Of a stretch of DNA of 64,000 nucleotides, positions 51,153-61,520 are shown in pieces. Both the position numbers and the translations under genes were made by a program. The stretch covers positions 36,568,269-36,632,268 of the forward strand of contig NC_052507.1 of NCBI RefSeq assembly GCF_014356525.2, in the 5' to 3' direction. Under the pieces are notes generated by a model that was not told the DNA's origin, made no database searches, and worked only from the letters and a program-made list of their open reading frames with translations. Numbering within the stretch: the first letter of the stretch is position 1; the number at the start of each line of letters is the position of its first letter. This DNA is from Nilaparvata lugens. Lineage: Eukaryota > Arthropoda > Insecta > Hemiptera > Delphacidae.

Positions 51153-51972
51153 ATGAGCTAGGTTTTCTTCCAATTTCTCTTCAAATGATTTCATTTTTAG
51201 TGCTTCTGAACTCAGTCTCGTGCGGACTTTTTTGTTGAATCTTCTTCTCTCTTCTATTTTTATAATCATCTTAATTGGTCTATGGTCACTTCCTATGTTA
51301 ACATCATTCTCTACGTCCACATCTTGTACAATGAGTTTTTTGTCTGTTATGAAGAAGTCAATCTCATCCTTGTTTCTCCATCCGGACTCATCCAAGTCCA
51401 CTTTCTTGTTTCATTTTTCTGGAAGAAGGAGTTCATCAAATACATATTTTTCCCTTCAACAAATTCAACAAGCCCATCTCCTCTTTCATTTCTTTCACCA
51501 AATCCGTAGTTTCCAACACATTTTTCACCATTGTTCTTGCCAATTTTTGCATTCATATCTCCCATTATTATATTGTACCTACATATATCCTTTCCTAAGG
51601 CATCATTCAGTTCTTCATATAGTTCTTCAATTCCTCATCAGTTGAATTTGATGTTGGTGCATAGACTTGTATTATTTTAATTCTACCCATTCCTTCTTTG
51701 AGTTTCCAAATTATTGTCGATATTCTGTGAGTATGTTGCTTGAAGCTTATGATTCTCTTTTTTGCTGCATTGTTTATTAGAGAACCTGTTCCTCCTGTTG
51801 GACCATTGCCATTCACGTACAGAACAATATTATCATCATCCAGGCTCAAACATTGTTCTCCGTCTCTCCTTACTTCCGCAAGTCCTATTATATCCCATTC
51901 TACATTTTGACCTCTTCCACCAGCTGTTCCACTCTCCAGTTCTCCCTAAGAGATCTACAATTATATGTGAGT
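51153..51972 (-). pseudogene. RTE-type LINE endonuclease fragment at the duplication junction
   Basis: Read on the minus strand, three phases give successive parts of an apurinic-like endonuclease of the RTE clade. The first has TGGTGSLINN and IIQVYAPTS (51,607-51,849). The second has GDMNAKIG, NYGFGERNERGDGLVEF and TWMSPDG (51,347-51,565). The third has DFFITDKKLIVQDV and NIGSDHRPIKM (51,144-51,401). The catalytic-type motifs GDMNAKIG and SDHRP are present, but at least two frameshifts break the frame and no reverse transcriptase follows. Retention of the 5' part with loss of the 3' part is the reverse of ordinary LINE truncation. Both its edges coincide with the edges of the flanking duplication. 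Confidence 0.85.
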
Positions 51973-54430
51973 ATAATGTTATCTTAGTTTGTTATTTCCA
52001 CGCACTGCATCAGACAAACTAGTTATTTATCCACGGTTTCCAATGCACCCCCCACCACCATTTTATTTCTTTTCACTCAAGCCTCAATAATATTGACTGC
52101 TTCATTCATGAAAGATTTTGCTGCCCAATATCAAACCCACTTCTATTATACTCTATTTCTCTTCTCTCGCAACGAATTGCAAAAATCCAAGTGATTAGGA
52201 GATCATTAGAGTCAAAAGGTCCAGTCCACACGATCGGAGCATCACCAGTCACCAGTCACCACACCAATCCTGTGCAGATGGTGCACAGTTTCGCTGGTTA
52301 ACGAGCCCCGTTATCATTCTGGAATATAATATTCGAATCCCAGCAGTAGTTATTATTATTCATATCATAGCTTCTTCCTTTCAATACAGACAATCCAATT
52401 CCTTGCTTAGGCTACAACTCAAGCTGATCTATGAAGATATAACTTTTCTTTTGCTATTTTTGGTTTCTTCGAAACAAATAAGTTTTTGATATTTGTGAAA
52501 AAATTGAGAAACGGCGTGAAGAAAGATGAATAGGATAAAAGATCACAAGAAGGAAGAGTTGCGATAGGAGAGAAGAAGAGTAAATGGGAGAGTGAGCCGA
52601 GTAAAAAGCGTGAGGTGGAAGACTAAAGTTTAAACTATCTCGCTTGCAACTCAGTTTGATCACGATATTATGAGAAATTACAGTGGCATTATCGTAGCGG
52701 ACAGCACTCTCCTGAGAAGCAAAGTTTGGAATAAGGGAATGATTATCAGCGAAAGTTTTGTCTTAATGCTTTTTCTCAACTTGTGTAATGAATAAAATTT
52801 GGCATAAAAATTAGCTAGGTGGCTGTGTTTAAATTTCCTGTGGGAATCGGAGAATCAGTGTTTTTTTTGGAACAGTATACTGTATCACTGTATGGTTCAT
52901 GCTGAAGCAACAATTGTATCATTAATATTTTTCTGTATCATTCAACTGACAAATCCGAATCTATATTTCATTCCCTTTGGATTGTTGTTTCCGATTATTG
53001 ATTTTGATTGATTGATTGATTGATTGAGTACTTTATTTATGTAGATTACAATATATATACTGGCTTATACACTTATATACAATAGCTTACAATACAGCAA
53101 AATTATAGATGAATTTACATAATATAGACTAAGAAAATAATTATTGAACTGTATATGATATGGAAAAGCAATTTTTAATATAATAACTATAGATAATAAT
53201 CATATTGTTATGCATCTACATAATTGGCGGAGCTTTGGACATATCAATGTCCATTCTTCGGAAAGAATATTAAAAATATCCTCCCCACTAACTCTCTACC
53301 AAAACGTTAATTTCGTTATTTAAACTAAGGATTTATTTATTAATGGAAATATTGTAAAAGTTTTAATCAATATGAATATTAAAGAGAAAAAAACAGAAAA
53401 TTGATAAAGTAAAATAATTATATAGGTAGATAAGATCAAATAATTGATTAATAAAATGAAGTAGGCTGAAAGTAGATCTGGGTTATCAACTTTCAGTAAT
53501 ATACAGCAGTATGCAGTGGATAATTGAAATAACATGAGTTTATATAATATATATATATATATACAATTCGTTCTATAACATGGTTTAAAGGTTTATATTG
53601 GTGGAATGGGTGAGGGTTGGTTGTCATGTGATCGTTCTAGGGCCGGACAGTTTCAGTCATTTGTTCCAAAATATGTTTTTTTAAAGTCAGGATGAAGCTC
53701 GCTCGGCTCTCGATAGACCTGATAGGAACAGGAAGTGTATCTCATGCACGACAGGCACTGACTAAGAAGGATTTTGTGAAAATAGTAGTTCGATGATTGG
53801 GTATCCTTAAAGTACTTTCTCCGGTTCTAGTATGTGAAGCATCTATCCTCCTACCTTCAGAGACAAATTTGAAATCATCTTTAAAATAGTTCGGATTACC
53901 GTATTTCAAGATATCTCTAACAAGCTTGACTATTCGAAAAAGCCTCTGATCGGGAAGCTTTAATGTTGAACTAGCAATGTGGGCTGGGGTGATACGATCA
54001 TGGTGTTGGAGAGAGTAGACGAAACGTAGACAATAATTTTGGCAACGCTGTAGTTTATCATTCAGAGTGACTTGCATATCGTTAAGAACAGAATTACAAT
54101 ACATTAAATGTGGGAAGATGAGAGATTGAACCAATAATAATTTAATGTTTCTAGGGAGGATATCGTGCATTTTCTTCAATGCATGCATGGCTGAGAATAC
54201 CTTTTTACAAGTTTTGTTCACTTGTTCTGACCAGTCAAGAGTATTATTCATAATAATGCCTAAATTTTTAACTGAGCTACAGTAAGGAATGTCATTACCG
54301 TCTACACTAATTTTGTGAATCGATTCGAGGTCAATATTGTTTATAAGACGAGAATATCCAATTATAATGGGTTGTGTTTTGATGGGATTAAGCTTAAGGC
54401 CATTTTTCTTTGTCCATTCCACTATCGACT
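51973..54430. repeat. Direct duplication, copy B (about 2.46 kb)
   Basis: Second copy of the flank-plus-LINE-3' segment. Unlike copy A, it continues without a break into the rest of ORF2 beyond 54,430, so this is the parental arrangement of the LINE. In copy A the sequence switches to the RTE fragment at the matching base. Confidence 0.92.
53005..53027 (-). repeat. (TCAA)n tail of LINE copy B
   Basis: A short TTGA run on the plus strand at the 3' end of the LINE, shorter than in copy A. Confidence 0.9.
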
Positions 54431-56605
54431 TGATATCCTGATTCATTATTCCAACTGTTTCATTGATTTTTGTCATGGGACCGCTTAAATAGATTTGAAG
54501 GTCGTCTGCATAAGTATGGAAACTGGAGAATTTGATAATGGAAGAAAGGTCATTAGCATACAAAGTGAAGAGGAGAGGGCCTAAAATTGAACCTTGTGGT
54601 ACTCCATGCATAACGTTTTTCCAAGTTGACTTTTTGTCACCGACAGATACACATTGTTTCCTACCTAATAGATAGGATTTAAACCAAACTAACGAGTTTT
54701 GACTGAAACCAAGAATAGCCAACTTATTCAGAAGGACTGTATGATCAACAGTATCGAATGCTTTAGAAAAATCAAATAGGGTGAGGATGGTGCATTTTCT
54801 TTGGTCCATAGCTAACCTTATATCATCAGTGACACGAAGCAGAGCTGTCTCAGTTGAATGGAATTTTCTAAAGCCTGATTGAAAGTTATGAAGCTTACTA
54901 TTGTTGTCTAGAAATTTTACAACTTGAGCATGAATGAGTCTTTCTAGCACTTTGGACAATGCAGGTAAAATACTGATTGGTCTAAAATCCTCAACTTTAT
55001 TGGGTGATGGAACTTTATTTAGAGGGCGAACCAGAGCAAACTTCCAGTTTTCAGGGAAAATGCCTTCTTCAAGTGACTTGTTGAAAATGTATGTAATGGT
55101 TGGTAAAACAGCAAATAACATCTTCTTGATAAATTTAATAGGAATTTTGTCTACACCCGTAGCATTACTATGAATACGTTGAATTGCTCTGGAAGTGTCT
55201 TCTTCTGAGATCGGATGGAAATGAAATTGATCAGTGATTGGTAAATCTAAGTTTGTAACCTGCTCTTCAAGATCATCGATATGATTAGCAATGACAACTT
55301 CGTCGCGTTGGTTAGAGTGTGAAACGAAATGGTCATTTATATTATTCAATGGTAAGTCAATTTGTGGATTCGATTTCTGTTTGCCAAGCCCGAATTCTTT
55401 TATTCCCTGCCAAAGTGATTTAGAGTCTTGTCTATTGTTTGTCATAAACGAATTCAAGTACCTAATCTTTGAGTTCCGTAATTCCTGTTTAACCCTATTT
55501 CTAAGGCTCCTATACTCTATCAAACTGTCCAGGTCAAATGTCTTTTTAAATTTTCTATGTGCTTTGTCTCTACGTCCCATCATCTTAAGTATGTCTTCAG
55601 TCATCCACGGTACTCGTCGTTTTCTATTAATCCTCCTTGTCACATAAGGTGCATGTTTGTCATACAAAGTCAAAGTCCAATTCTCGAAAGTCTTGACCAT
55701 GTCATCAACTGAGGGTAATGCTTCAATTTGATGCCATGGAGTCTGAGCCACATCAGTCAGGAAGGCGGCTTCATCAAAGTTTTTGAAGTCTCTATAAGTG
55801 ATAATTTTCTGTTCTGGCTTGGGTATCTTATGGGAAAGTACACAGTAGATCGAATCATGTCTAGAAATAGCTGGGACTGAGATTTGGCCTGCTTGAACAA
55901 CCTCATTGGGATCACTAACAATGAAAAGGTCAATGAGTGTGTCTGATTCATTAGTATGATGAGTTGGATCGAGAGGTAAAATAGTCATGTTTAGGCATTG
56001 GAAAATAGTAGTCAGTTGAAAGTAGTCAAAGTTACGATTTGTCATGTTCAAGTCGGTGTTCATATCCCCCATAACTAGTATACGGTTATAACAAGGCATA
56101 AGGAAAGCAAGGCATTTTCGAAATCTGTGAAATGACCTATTTTTGGTGGGCGATAACAGATACCAACGAGTAATTTATCAGTACTAGATAAGGATAATTC
56201 AAGTAACATAAACTCTGGTCTGGAACAATATTCTTGTTTAGATGTGATTAAAACTTTTGTTTTGATACCATCTTTCACATAAATTGCTACACCCCCACAA
56301 GCTTTATTTAATCTATCATTCCGGAAAAGATTATATCCAGGCAATGCAACAGAATTTGATGAAATACTAGGCTTCAAAAATGATTCGGAAATTCCGATTA
56401 TATTGAAGTCCTGAAAACGGAAGATTGCTCTGAGTTCATCAATGTGGCAACTGAGGGATTGTACGTTAAGGTGAGCAGCCTTGAAAAGTTTTTTGAAAGA
56501 GTGGAGCTTATTTGCTAGAAACATACCTGCGTCATTATTACTATTATTGAAATAATCATACCTACTTGAGGGCGAGCGAGCTGACGTGTCAGTGAGAGGC
56601 ATCAT
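53637..56605 (-). pseudogene. LINE ORF2: endonuclease plus reverse transcriptase, broken
   Basis: ORF2 makes the retrotransposition enzyme, which nicks target DNA and primes cDNA on it. The first block (56,075-56,605, 176 residues) has endonuclease motifs AAHLNVQSL at about residues 43-51, GISES (71-75) and GGVAIYV (104-110). A frame change near 56,085-56,099 leads into the second block (53,742-56,099, 785 residues). There GDMN is at 11-14, SRHDS at 79-83, and the reverse transcriptase has DFSKAFDTVDH (443-453), GVPQGSILGPLL (499-510) and catalytic YADD (530-533). A TGA at 53,742-53,744, where copy A has TGG, ends the frame about 35 codons before the probable original stop near 53,637. Full length is about 990 codons, normal for the group. 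It is inactive as written unless the lesions are sequence errors. Confidence 0.92.
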
Positions 56606-56859
56606 GGAAGCAGCAGACCAATCGTGAACCGACCTCAGAACGACACATGACGGGGAAAATGGGGATGAAACTGATAAAACTTAACCTAAATGAAAAAGTC
56701 TCTTGATTCGAGTGCATTCAGTATGCCATGACAGTTCTGCTCCCTTCACTATTTAAAGCACTAGTTCAAAAAATTCACTAAACACAATAAGATGTAGATG
56801 TGTGGAGTTCCGGTGATGAATAATCCTAATGGTGAATAAGATGAAGATTGAGGAAGAAC

Positions 56860-57110
56860 TGGTAGTGGGAGATCTGGTCCAAGTGGAGATAGAGCGAGTA
56901 GGTATCCAGTAGTGAAAGAATCGGGTCTAAGTGGAGGTAGAGCGAGAAGGAATCCAGTAGTGGAAGATCGATCGAGTCCAAGTGGAGACAGAGAGAGATG
57001 GAATCCAGTGGTGAAAAATCGAGTCCAAGTGGAGATAGAGAGAGATGAAATCCAGTAGTGGAAGATCGTGTTCATGGTGGAGATAGAGCGAAATGGGATC
57101 CAGTAAAAAC
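56860..57110 (-). repeat. 48-bp minisatellite, about five copies
   Basis: GTCCAAGTGGAG-type unit starts occur at 56,877, 56,925, 56,975, 57,023 and about 57,070. Each is followed by ATAGAG(C/A)GAG and ATCCAGTAGTG. Because 48 is a multiple of three, a minus-strand frame (56,761-57,075) stays open and shows a 16-residue periodicity (TGF/Y-LxLSPL). This need not be a real protein. Confidence 0.85.
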
Positions 57111-57546
57111 TGAAAAAGAGAAGAAAAAGCCAGCAGAAAAACGAAAAACGAAAAATCTTTGAAGAAAATTATCAATAGAGAAAAGATACATAATACAACT
57201 GATAAAGAATAATATTCGCATAAAATTGAAGAGGAATAGTATGATTTAATGTGGGAAAGAATCGAATATTATATGGATAAATATATGGATATTGTAATAT
57301 AATATATGGATATTAGTAGAAGGTAATCAGATAGAAAGAGAAAAGGTAGAAAGATAAATAGATATAGAAAGAGAAATAAACATTTGAACATGCTGGATGG
57401 CTAGTGGAAAAATCACAGGGAAAATAATGATAATAATAGGGAAGAAAAGAAGAGAAAGAAGGAATGTGCATAAATTGAGAAGAACTTATGAAACTGAACT
57501 ATAGAATAAGAAATAGAACGTCGTATTGTGATCTTGAATTAATCAA

Positions 57547-57632
57547 GGAGAGAAGAAGAAGAAGAAAAGAAAAAGAAGAAGAAGAAGAAGAAGAGAAGAA
57601 GAAGAAGAAGAAGAAGAAGAAGAAGAAGAAGA

Positions 57633-57679
<47 letters not shown>

Positions 57680-57684
57680 AGAAT
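57547..57684 (+). repeat. (GAA)n/(AAG)n microsatellite
   Basis: About 135 bp of GAA units with scattered single-base interruptions, within a wider purine-rich stretch (57,300-57,800). It lies between LINE ORF1 and ORF2. Confidence 0.95.
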
Positions 57685-58534
57685 AGAAAATAATAATAAT
57701 CATCATCGCAAACAACAATATTCAAGTAATCATTATAAATATAAGATCAAGAAGAGAAATGAGAAAGAAAAAATAAGAAGTAGAGGAGACGATGGAGAAA
57801 GTGCTAGATTATTTTAGATGAGTTTTAAATAGGATTGAACGGTGAAGTGTGAAAAATATTATATAGTATTAGAAGTATAATTAACTATTGGGAGTTGCAA
57901 TTACGATAAGAGTAGTAAATTGAGAACTGTAATATTTTAGTGATGAATGTCTAAGATAACATTAAATGAAACACAGCCCCTATATAAGCATATGAACAGA
58001 CTACCCACCCCTCTGTTCTATCAATAACTCTTCACACATTAGCTTCTATTGTTCGAGCTGTGGCAACAGTAGAAGATATCATTATGTACACCTAATATAG
58101 AAGAGATTACTATCTTTACCTATAGATTACATCCATATCTATAACGTATGTTAATCATCCAATTTATTTGAAATTCAGCATTTCGGAAATTATTAATTAT
58201 GGAAATAATTTTGGTAAGAGATGTAATAATTATTAGTAAGAATAGAGATAATGATTCTCTAAGTACCCTCTGGAGTATAGTAGTTGATGCATTGAACGTA
58301 GTTTTGGGAATTAATATCAAGATAAATATTATTAATCAGTATTAACAAATGTGGATCTCCTTAGTTTGAAATAATTGCCTCATATATAATCATAAATAGC
58401 AGTGGAAAGATTCATCTATAGAACAGAAAGCCAGCTCATGAAAAATGCCAAGTTATATCTACTGCGAAATGTATTAATACGAATTTCCTATTATTGTAGT
58501 GAAGGGCACCTTAGTCATCGAATCCTGAAATGAT

Positions 58535-59242
58535 TTAATTTACCTTTATTTTTTGAAGGTTGGTCATCCTCTCGACTGTGTGGACCCTCTTGGATCCTCC
58601 CTCGCCGATAGAGATCTTGATCCTCCCGTCCGATGACCAGACATTCCTATGCCCATGACAGTCGGCCACAGGGTTGAGGATCTTGAGACGCTCCGCAGTC
58701 AGATCCTCGCGAATGGTGACGCCGGAACCCTTCAGCTTCCTCTTAGCGTCGAAGATCATCTTCCTGGTCCGGTAGCTGCAGAGTCGAACTATGATGGGTC
58801 GGTCCTTGGGTTTAGCTTGCCCTTGTTGAGGTGGTTGACGCCTTCCAACGCGATGCGAGCGGTTGACATCCGCCAGAGTCACGGGCACGTTCAGCTTCTT
58901 GTTGAAGACATCGAGCGCCAGCAGGTCCGTGTCTTCTTTGTCGCTCTCCGGGATCCCAAAAATACGTATAGAATGTCGGCGCCCATATTGCTCGAGGTCG
59001 TCGACCTTCAGGTGACAAGACACCTCCAGCTCACGAATTCTATCGTGCAGCTGTTTGTTCTCCTCCTTCAATGCCTGAAGTTCCTCGAAAATAGACTTAA
59101 CAGCCATTGAAACAGCACTGTGGACAGACTCTTCGATTTGCTGTCGAATAATGAGGAGGGTCTCTTCGGACAATGCTCCAGAAATAGCTGGCTTCGGAGC
59201 ATTGACCTCATTCTTCGGCGTGCCTCTGTTCGGTCGACCCAT
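58535..59242 (-). CDS. LINE ORF1 protein, coiled coil plus RNA-binding domain
   Basis: The 235-residue open frame is uninterrupted from ATG to stop. Residues about 30-88 form a predicted coiled coil (FEELQALKEENKQLHDRIRE), which in L1-type ORF1 proteins drives trimer assembly. YGRRHSIRIFGIPES at 86-100 opens an RRM-like domain, followed by NRSHRVG (127-133) and RPIIVRLCSY (148-157). GVTIREDLTAERLKIL at 174-189 is in the position of the C-terminal nucleic-acid-binding domain. The protein would bind the element's RNA in a cytoplasmic ribonucleoprotein. Base composition is distinctly more GC-rich than its surroundings. Similar proteins are often annotated as Transposase_22-like. It sits 1.9 kb upstream of ORF2 on the same strand. 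Confidence 0.88.
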   Translation of the reverse strand: MGRPNRGTPKNEVNAPKPAISGALSEETLLIIRQQIEESVHSAVSMAVKSIFEELQALKEENKQLHDRIRELEVSCHLKVDDLEQYGRRHSIRIFGIPESDKEDTDLLALDVFNKKLNVPVTLADVNRSHRVGRRQPPQQGQAKPKDRPIIVRLCSYRTRKMIFDAKRKLKGSGVTIREDLTAERLKILNPVADCHGHRNVWSSDGRIKISIGEGGSKRVHTVERMTNLQKIKVN

Positions 59243-59260
59243 CGTGTACCGTTAGGTGGA

Positions 59261-60793
59261 TTTACACTTTTACAGGCGAGAAGGTAGACTGAAGAATTAG
59301 GAATGTTTTTTCAAGATAAATAAAAAGAGTGTGAGTGAATCAAAAATATAATTTCACTATTGAATTTAGCTCGAGAAACTGAATAACTAGATGTATAATT
59401 TGAAGTGAATTGAACTGTATAACCCTACGAAATATCTGTTAGAAGACGGAGTCGAACTGACACACGTTTACTCACTCGACATAACCATAAGAGACCATGA
59501 TTTGAGAGATTGGTAGCCATAATCCATGAGTTATATTTATGATTCAGCTGGAAATAACCGCAAACAAATATTGACAAAAACGCCCCACTTCTTCATAGAA
59601 GACTATCCCAACACTATCCAAGATATTTCGTATACTGGATATTTATGCCCGATAGATATTACCAAATAGAAAATTGGAGGGGAGGAATATTTTTTGTGAA
59701 TCACTCAAGTTTTGAGAGTGAATGACTATTCTCAAACAATTTGATGCATGATTATTGGAAATTTATGAGAAAATGGAATATTCTTGAATTTATAAATTAA
59801 TATATTCCTCTTCATGTGTCGTCAAACATCCACAGAAATTATTATTATTATTGATCAATATGATATGTTTGGTTGTCGTGGGCCTGTATACTGAACTCCA
59901 TAACTCATATGATGATATACTTCACTCGAGTTGAAGGCTATCTATTTGAAGTTTGTTAGGCCCCCATCACGTAGGCAAGATGCCATTTCCAAAACAGCCA
60001 CCAAAATTTGAGAAAAGGCAAACACAGGGCAGCGAATCCGTCTTGCACAATGAAAACCTTGGACGAAATTAAAGCTGACCCCCAGCTTGTAATCATAGGA
60101 CAGTGGCTCGATAGAAGAAAAGCTATAGGATTTGTGAGGTGAGGCTAGTTGGAGGTGCACAGATAGTGGAGAAGCAGAGCTTTGTTTGAGAGCCAGAGCA
60201 GAGAGAGCTGTGTTCAGGTGTTATGTGGCAAAACTTAGTTTCGCCATCGTACTCCCCAAGGGCAGTTAGATACAGCGGTTCAAGTAATAAACAGACACAC
60301 AATCACCGAAAGAAGCTGCCTGCTTTCTTGCGTTTCGAAGCGGTTTAGCAATTTTCTTTTCGCCGAGTAAAAACCGGCCGTCTGGAAAAGCTCCACGACC
60401 CTGGCTCGCATATATTCGGCCATTTTCCCCCTTCCCACATATTTTCTTTTGCACTTCTCATCTATTCAAGAACCTCAACAAATCCGTTTTGTAGATTCGT
60501 TTAATGCTAGCACAAGATTCTCAGATAACATAACATGTGTACAGATAATAATAATACGAGTAGTAATTTTAATCGTACAGTAGACGTTTTCAAACAGTTG
60601 TGGACAAAATAGATCCTTCACGGACAATTAAAAATGATTTGATAAACAAAAAAAATCCATTCCCTTGATTTTTCAAATATAGTTTTGGAGTGGCATTATT
60701 CACATGACTATGGCTGGATTTCTGGATGTTTGTGGTTATAAAGTTAACTTCAACCGCTAAAATAACATTATCATGGTATTTTATGTAGTTTTT
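59261..60793. other. Unassigned sequence, no gene recognised
   Basis: Beyond ORF1 the sequence returns to AT-rich unique-looking DNA. 60,190-60,430 is somewhat richer in G/C (GAAGCGGTTTAGC, AAACCGGCCGTC) but shows no supported gene. Confidence 0.35.
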
Positions 60794-61520
60794 TCAGTCA
60801 TTGAAGAAAAGTTTGGCATAGGGGAGAAAACCTTTTCCAAATTTTCTGCTTTTTTCAAGTGGGTGCAATATGGAAGCTTCTTTGGTAGCTTGCACAATTA
60901 TTGCGAGTTCTCCATATTCTTGAAGCATTTGAAGTCGCATACTTGTTCTCATTCTATCGAAAACCTCAATATTAGTGATCAATCACCATCTTTTAACATT
61001 GGGCATCAAATTTTCCTCGTCCCACTTTTCTTATTACATATTCAACTTTCATATATTAAATGCTTACTTCCATCGTAGAACTTTCACACTAGCAGTTATA
61101 GGCTCATTCATAATATCATCGAGTGAATATTTCCAACTTTTCATTACATACATGATCAAAGTATTTCTGAATACAATTTGATAAGAATCAAGTTGTACAC
61201 AGTTGTACTTTCTGAATACAACTGAATAAGACCTAACAAATATTATTGGTAGCCTGAATAAGCTTTGATAATGAATCCGTTTTATCAAGAAAGAATAATT
61301 CAACCTCTGCGATGGACATAAGATAATAATCAATACTTTTCTGTTCTTGGCAGAACGTATCATGGAACTAATCCTCTCTATCAAGCTGCTAACGTTTTGG
61401 AGCAGAATAATGAATCCACCTAATTCACAGGGATGTGAATCACACATAAACAATTCAATATCAAAGGAACTAAATGGGTCCGCCACGGAAATTAGCATGT
61501 CATTCCATCTGGTCCGAATA
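60794..61520 (-). pseudogene. Possible broken or multi-exon coding relic, unknown product
   Basis: On the minus strand a CATTATTCGGACCAG acceptor-like site near 61,515 is followed by an open frame with DPFSSFDIELFMCDSHPCEL. A one-base change in an A run near 61,336 connects it to SIAEVELFFLDKTDSLSKLI. After about 70 bp an open stretch (KSWKYSLDDIMNEPITASVK) ends at a GGAAGTAAGC donor-like site near 61,073. A final frame (60,794-60,982, RMRTSMRLQMLQEYGEL) ends in a stop. Splice-like sites at plausible places make this slightly better than the other candidates. No family is recognised and chance remains possible. Confidence 0.28.

Larger units (their letters stand above)
56606..58534. other. 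Long spacer between LINE ORF2 and ORF1
   Basis: This holds about 170 bp next to ORF2 that could be its 5' leader, then a 48-bp minisatellite, AT-rich DNA and a (GAA)n tract. No further LINE-like coding sequence was seen. The spacer is atypically long for a two-ORF LINE. Confidence 0.5.
53028..59260 (-). mobile_element. Non-LTR retrotransposon (LINE), near full length
   Basis: The minus strand carries ORF1 (58,535-59,242), a long spacer, ORF2 (53,637-56,605), and a 3'-UTR of about 600 bp with an internal (AT)n run. It ends in a (TCAA)n tail. A coiled-coil RNA-binding ORF1, a two-domain ORF2 and a simple-repeat tail suit the jockey/CR1/L2 group. I cannot place the clade more exactly. The 1.9-kb spacer between ORF1 and ORF2 is much longer than usual and holds a minisatellite and a GAA tract. 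It may be a later insertion, or ORF1 may belong to a separate insertion. The 5' end was not defined. Confidence 0.8.

Noticed and set aside
54934..55647. Plus-strand open frames opposite LINE ORF2
   Set aside because: They are antisense to a recognised reverse transcriptase and endonuclease coding sequence and have no domain of their own.
56761..57075. 104-codon minus-strand frame with 16-residue periodicity
   Set aside because: It follows directly from the 48-bp minisatellite. There is no similarity to a LINE leader protein or any known repeat protein.
57488..57817. Lys/Arg/Glu-repeat open frame
   Set aside because: It is produced by the (GAA)n microsatellite and its flanks. The poly-Lys, poly-Glu and poly-Arg stretches are simple translation of the repeat.
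58649..59110. 153-codon plus-strand frame opposite LINE ORF1
   Set aside because: It is antisense to a clear coiled-coil/RNA-binding ORF1. The GC-rich codon use of ORF1 keeps the opposite strand open.
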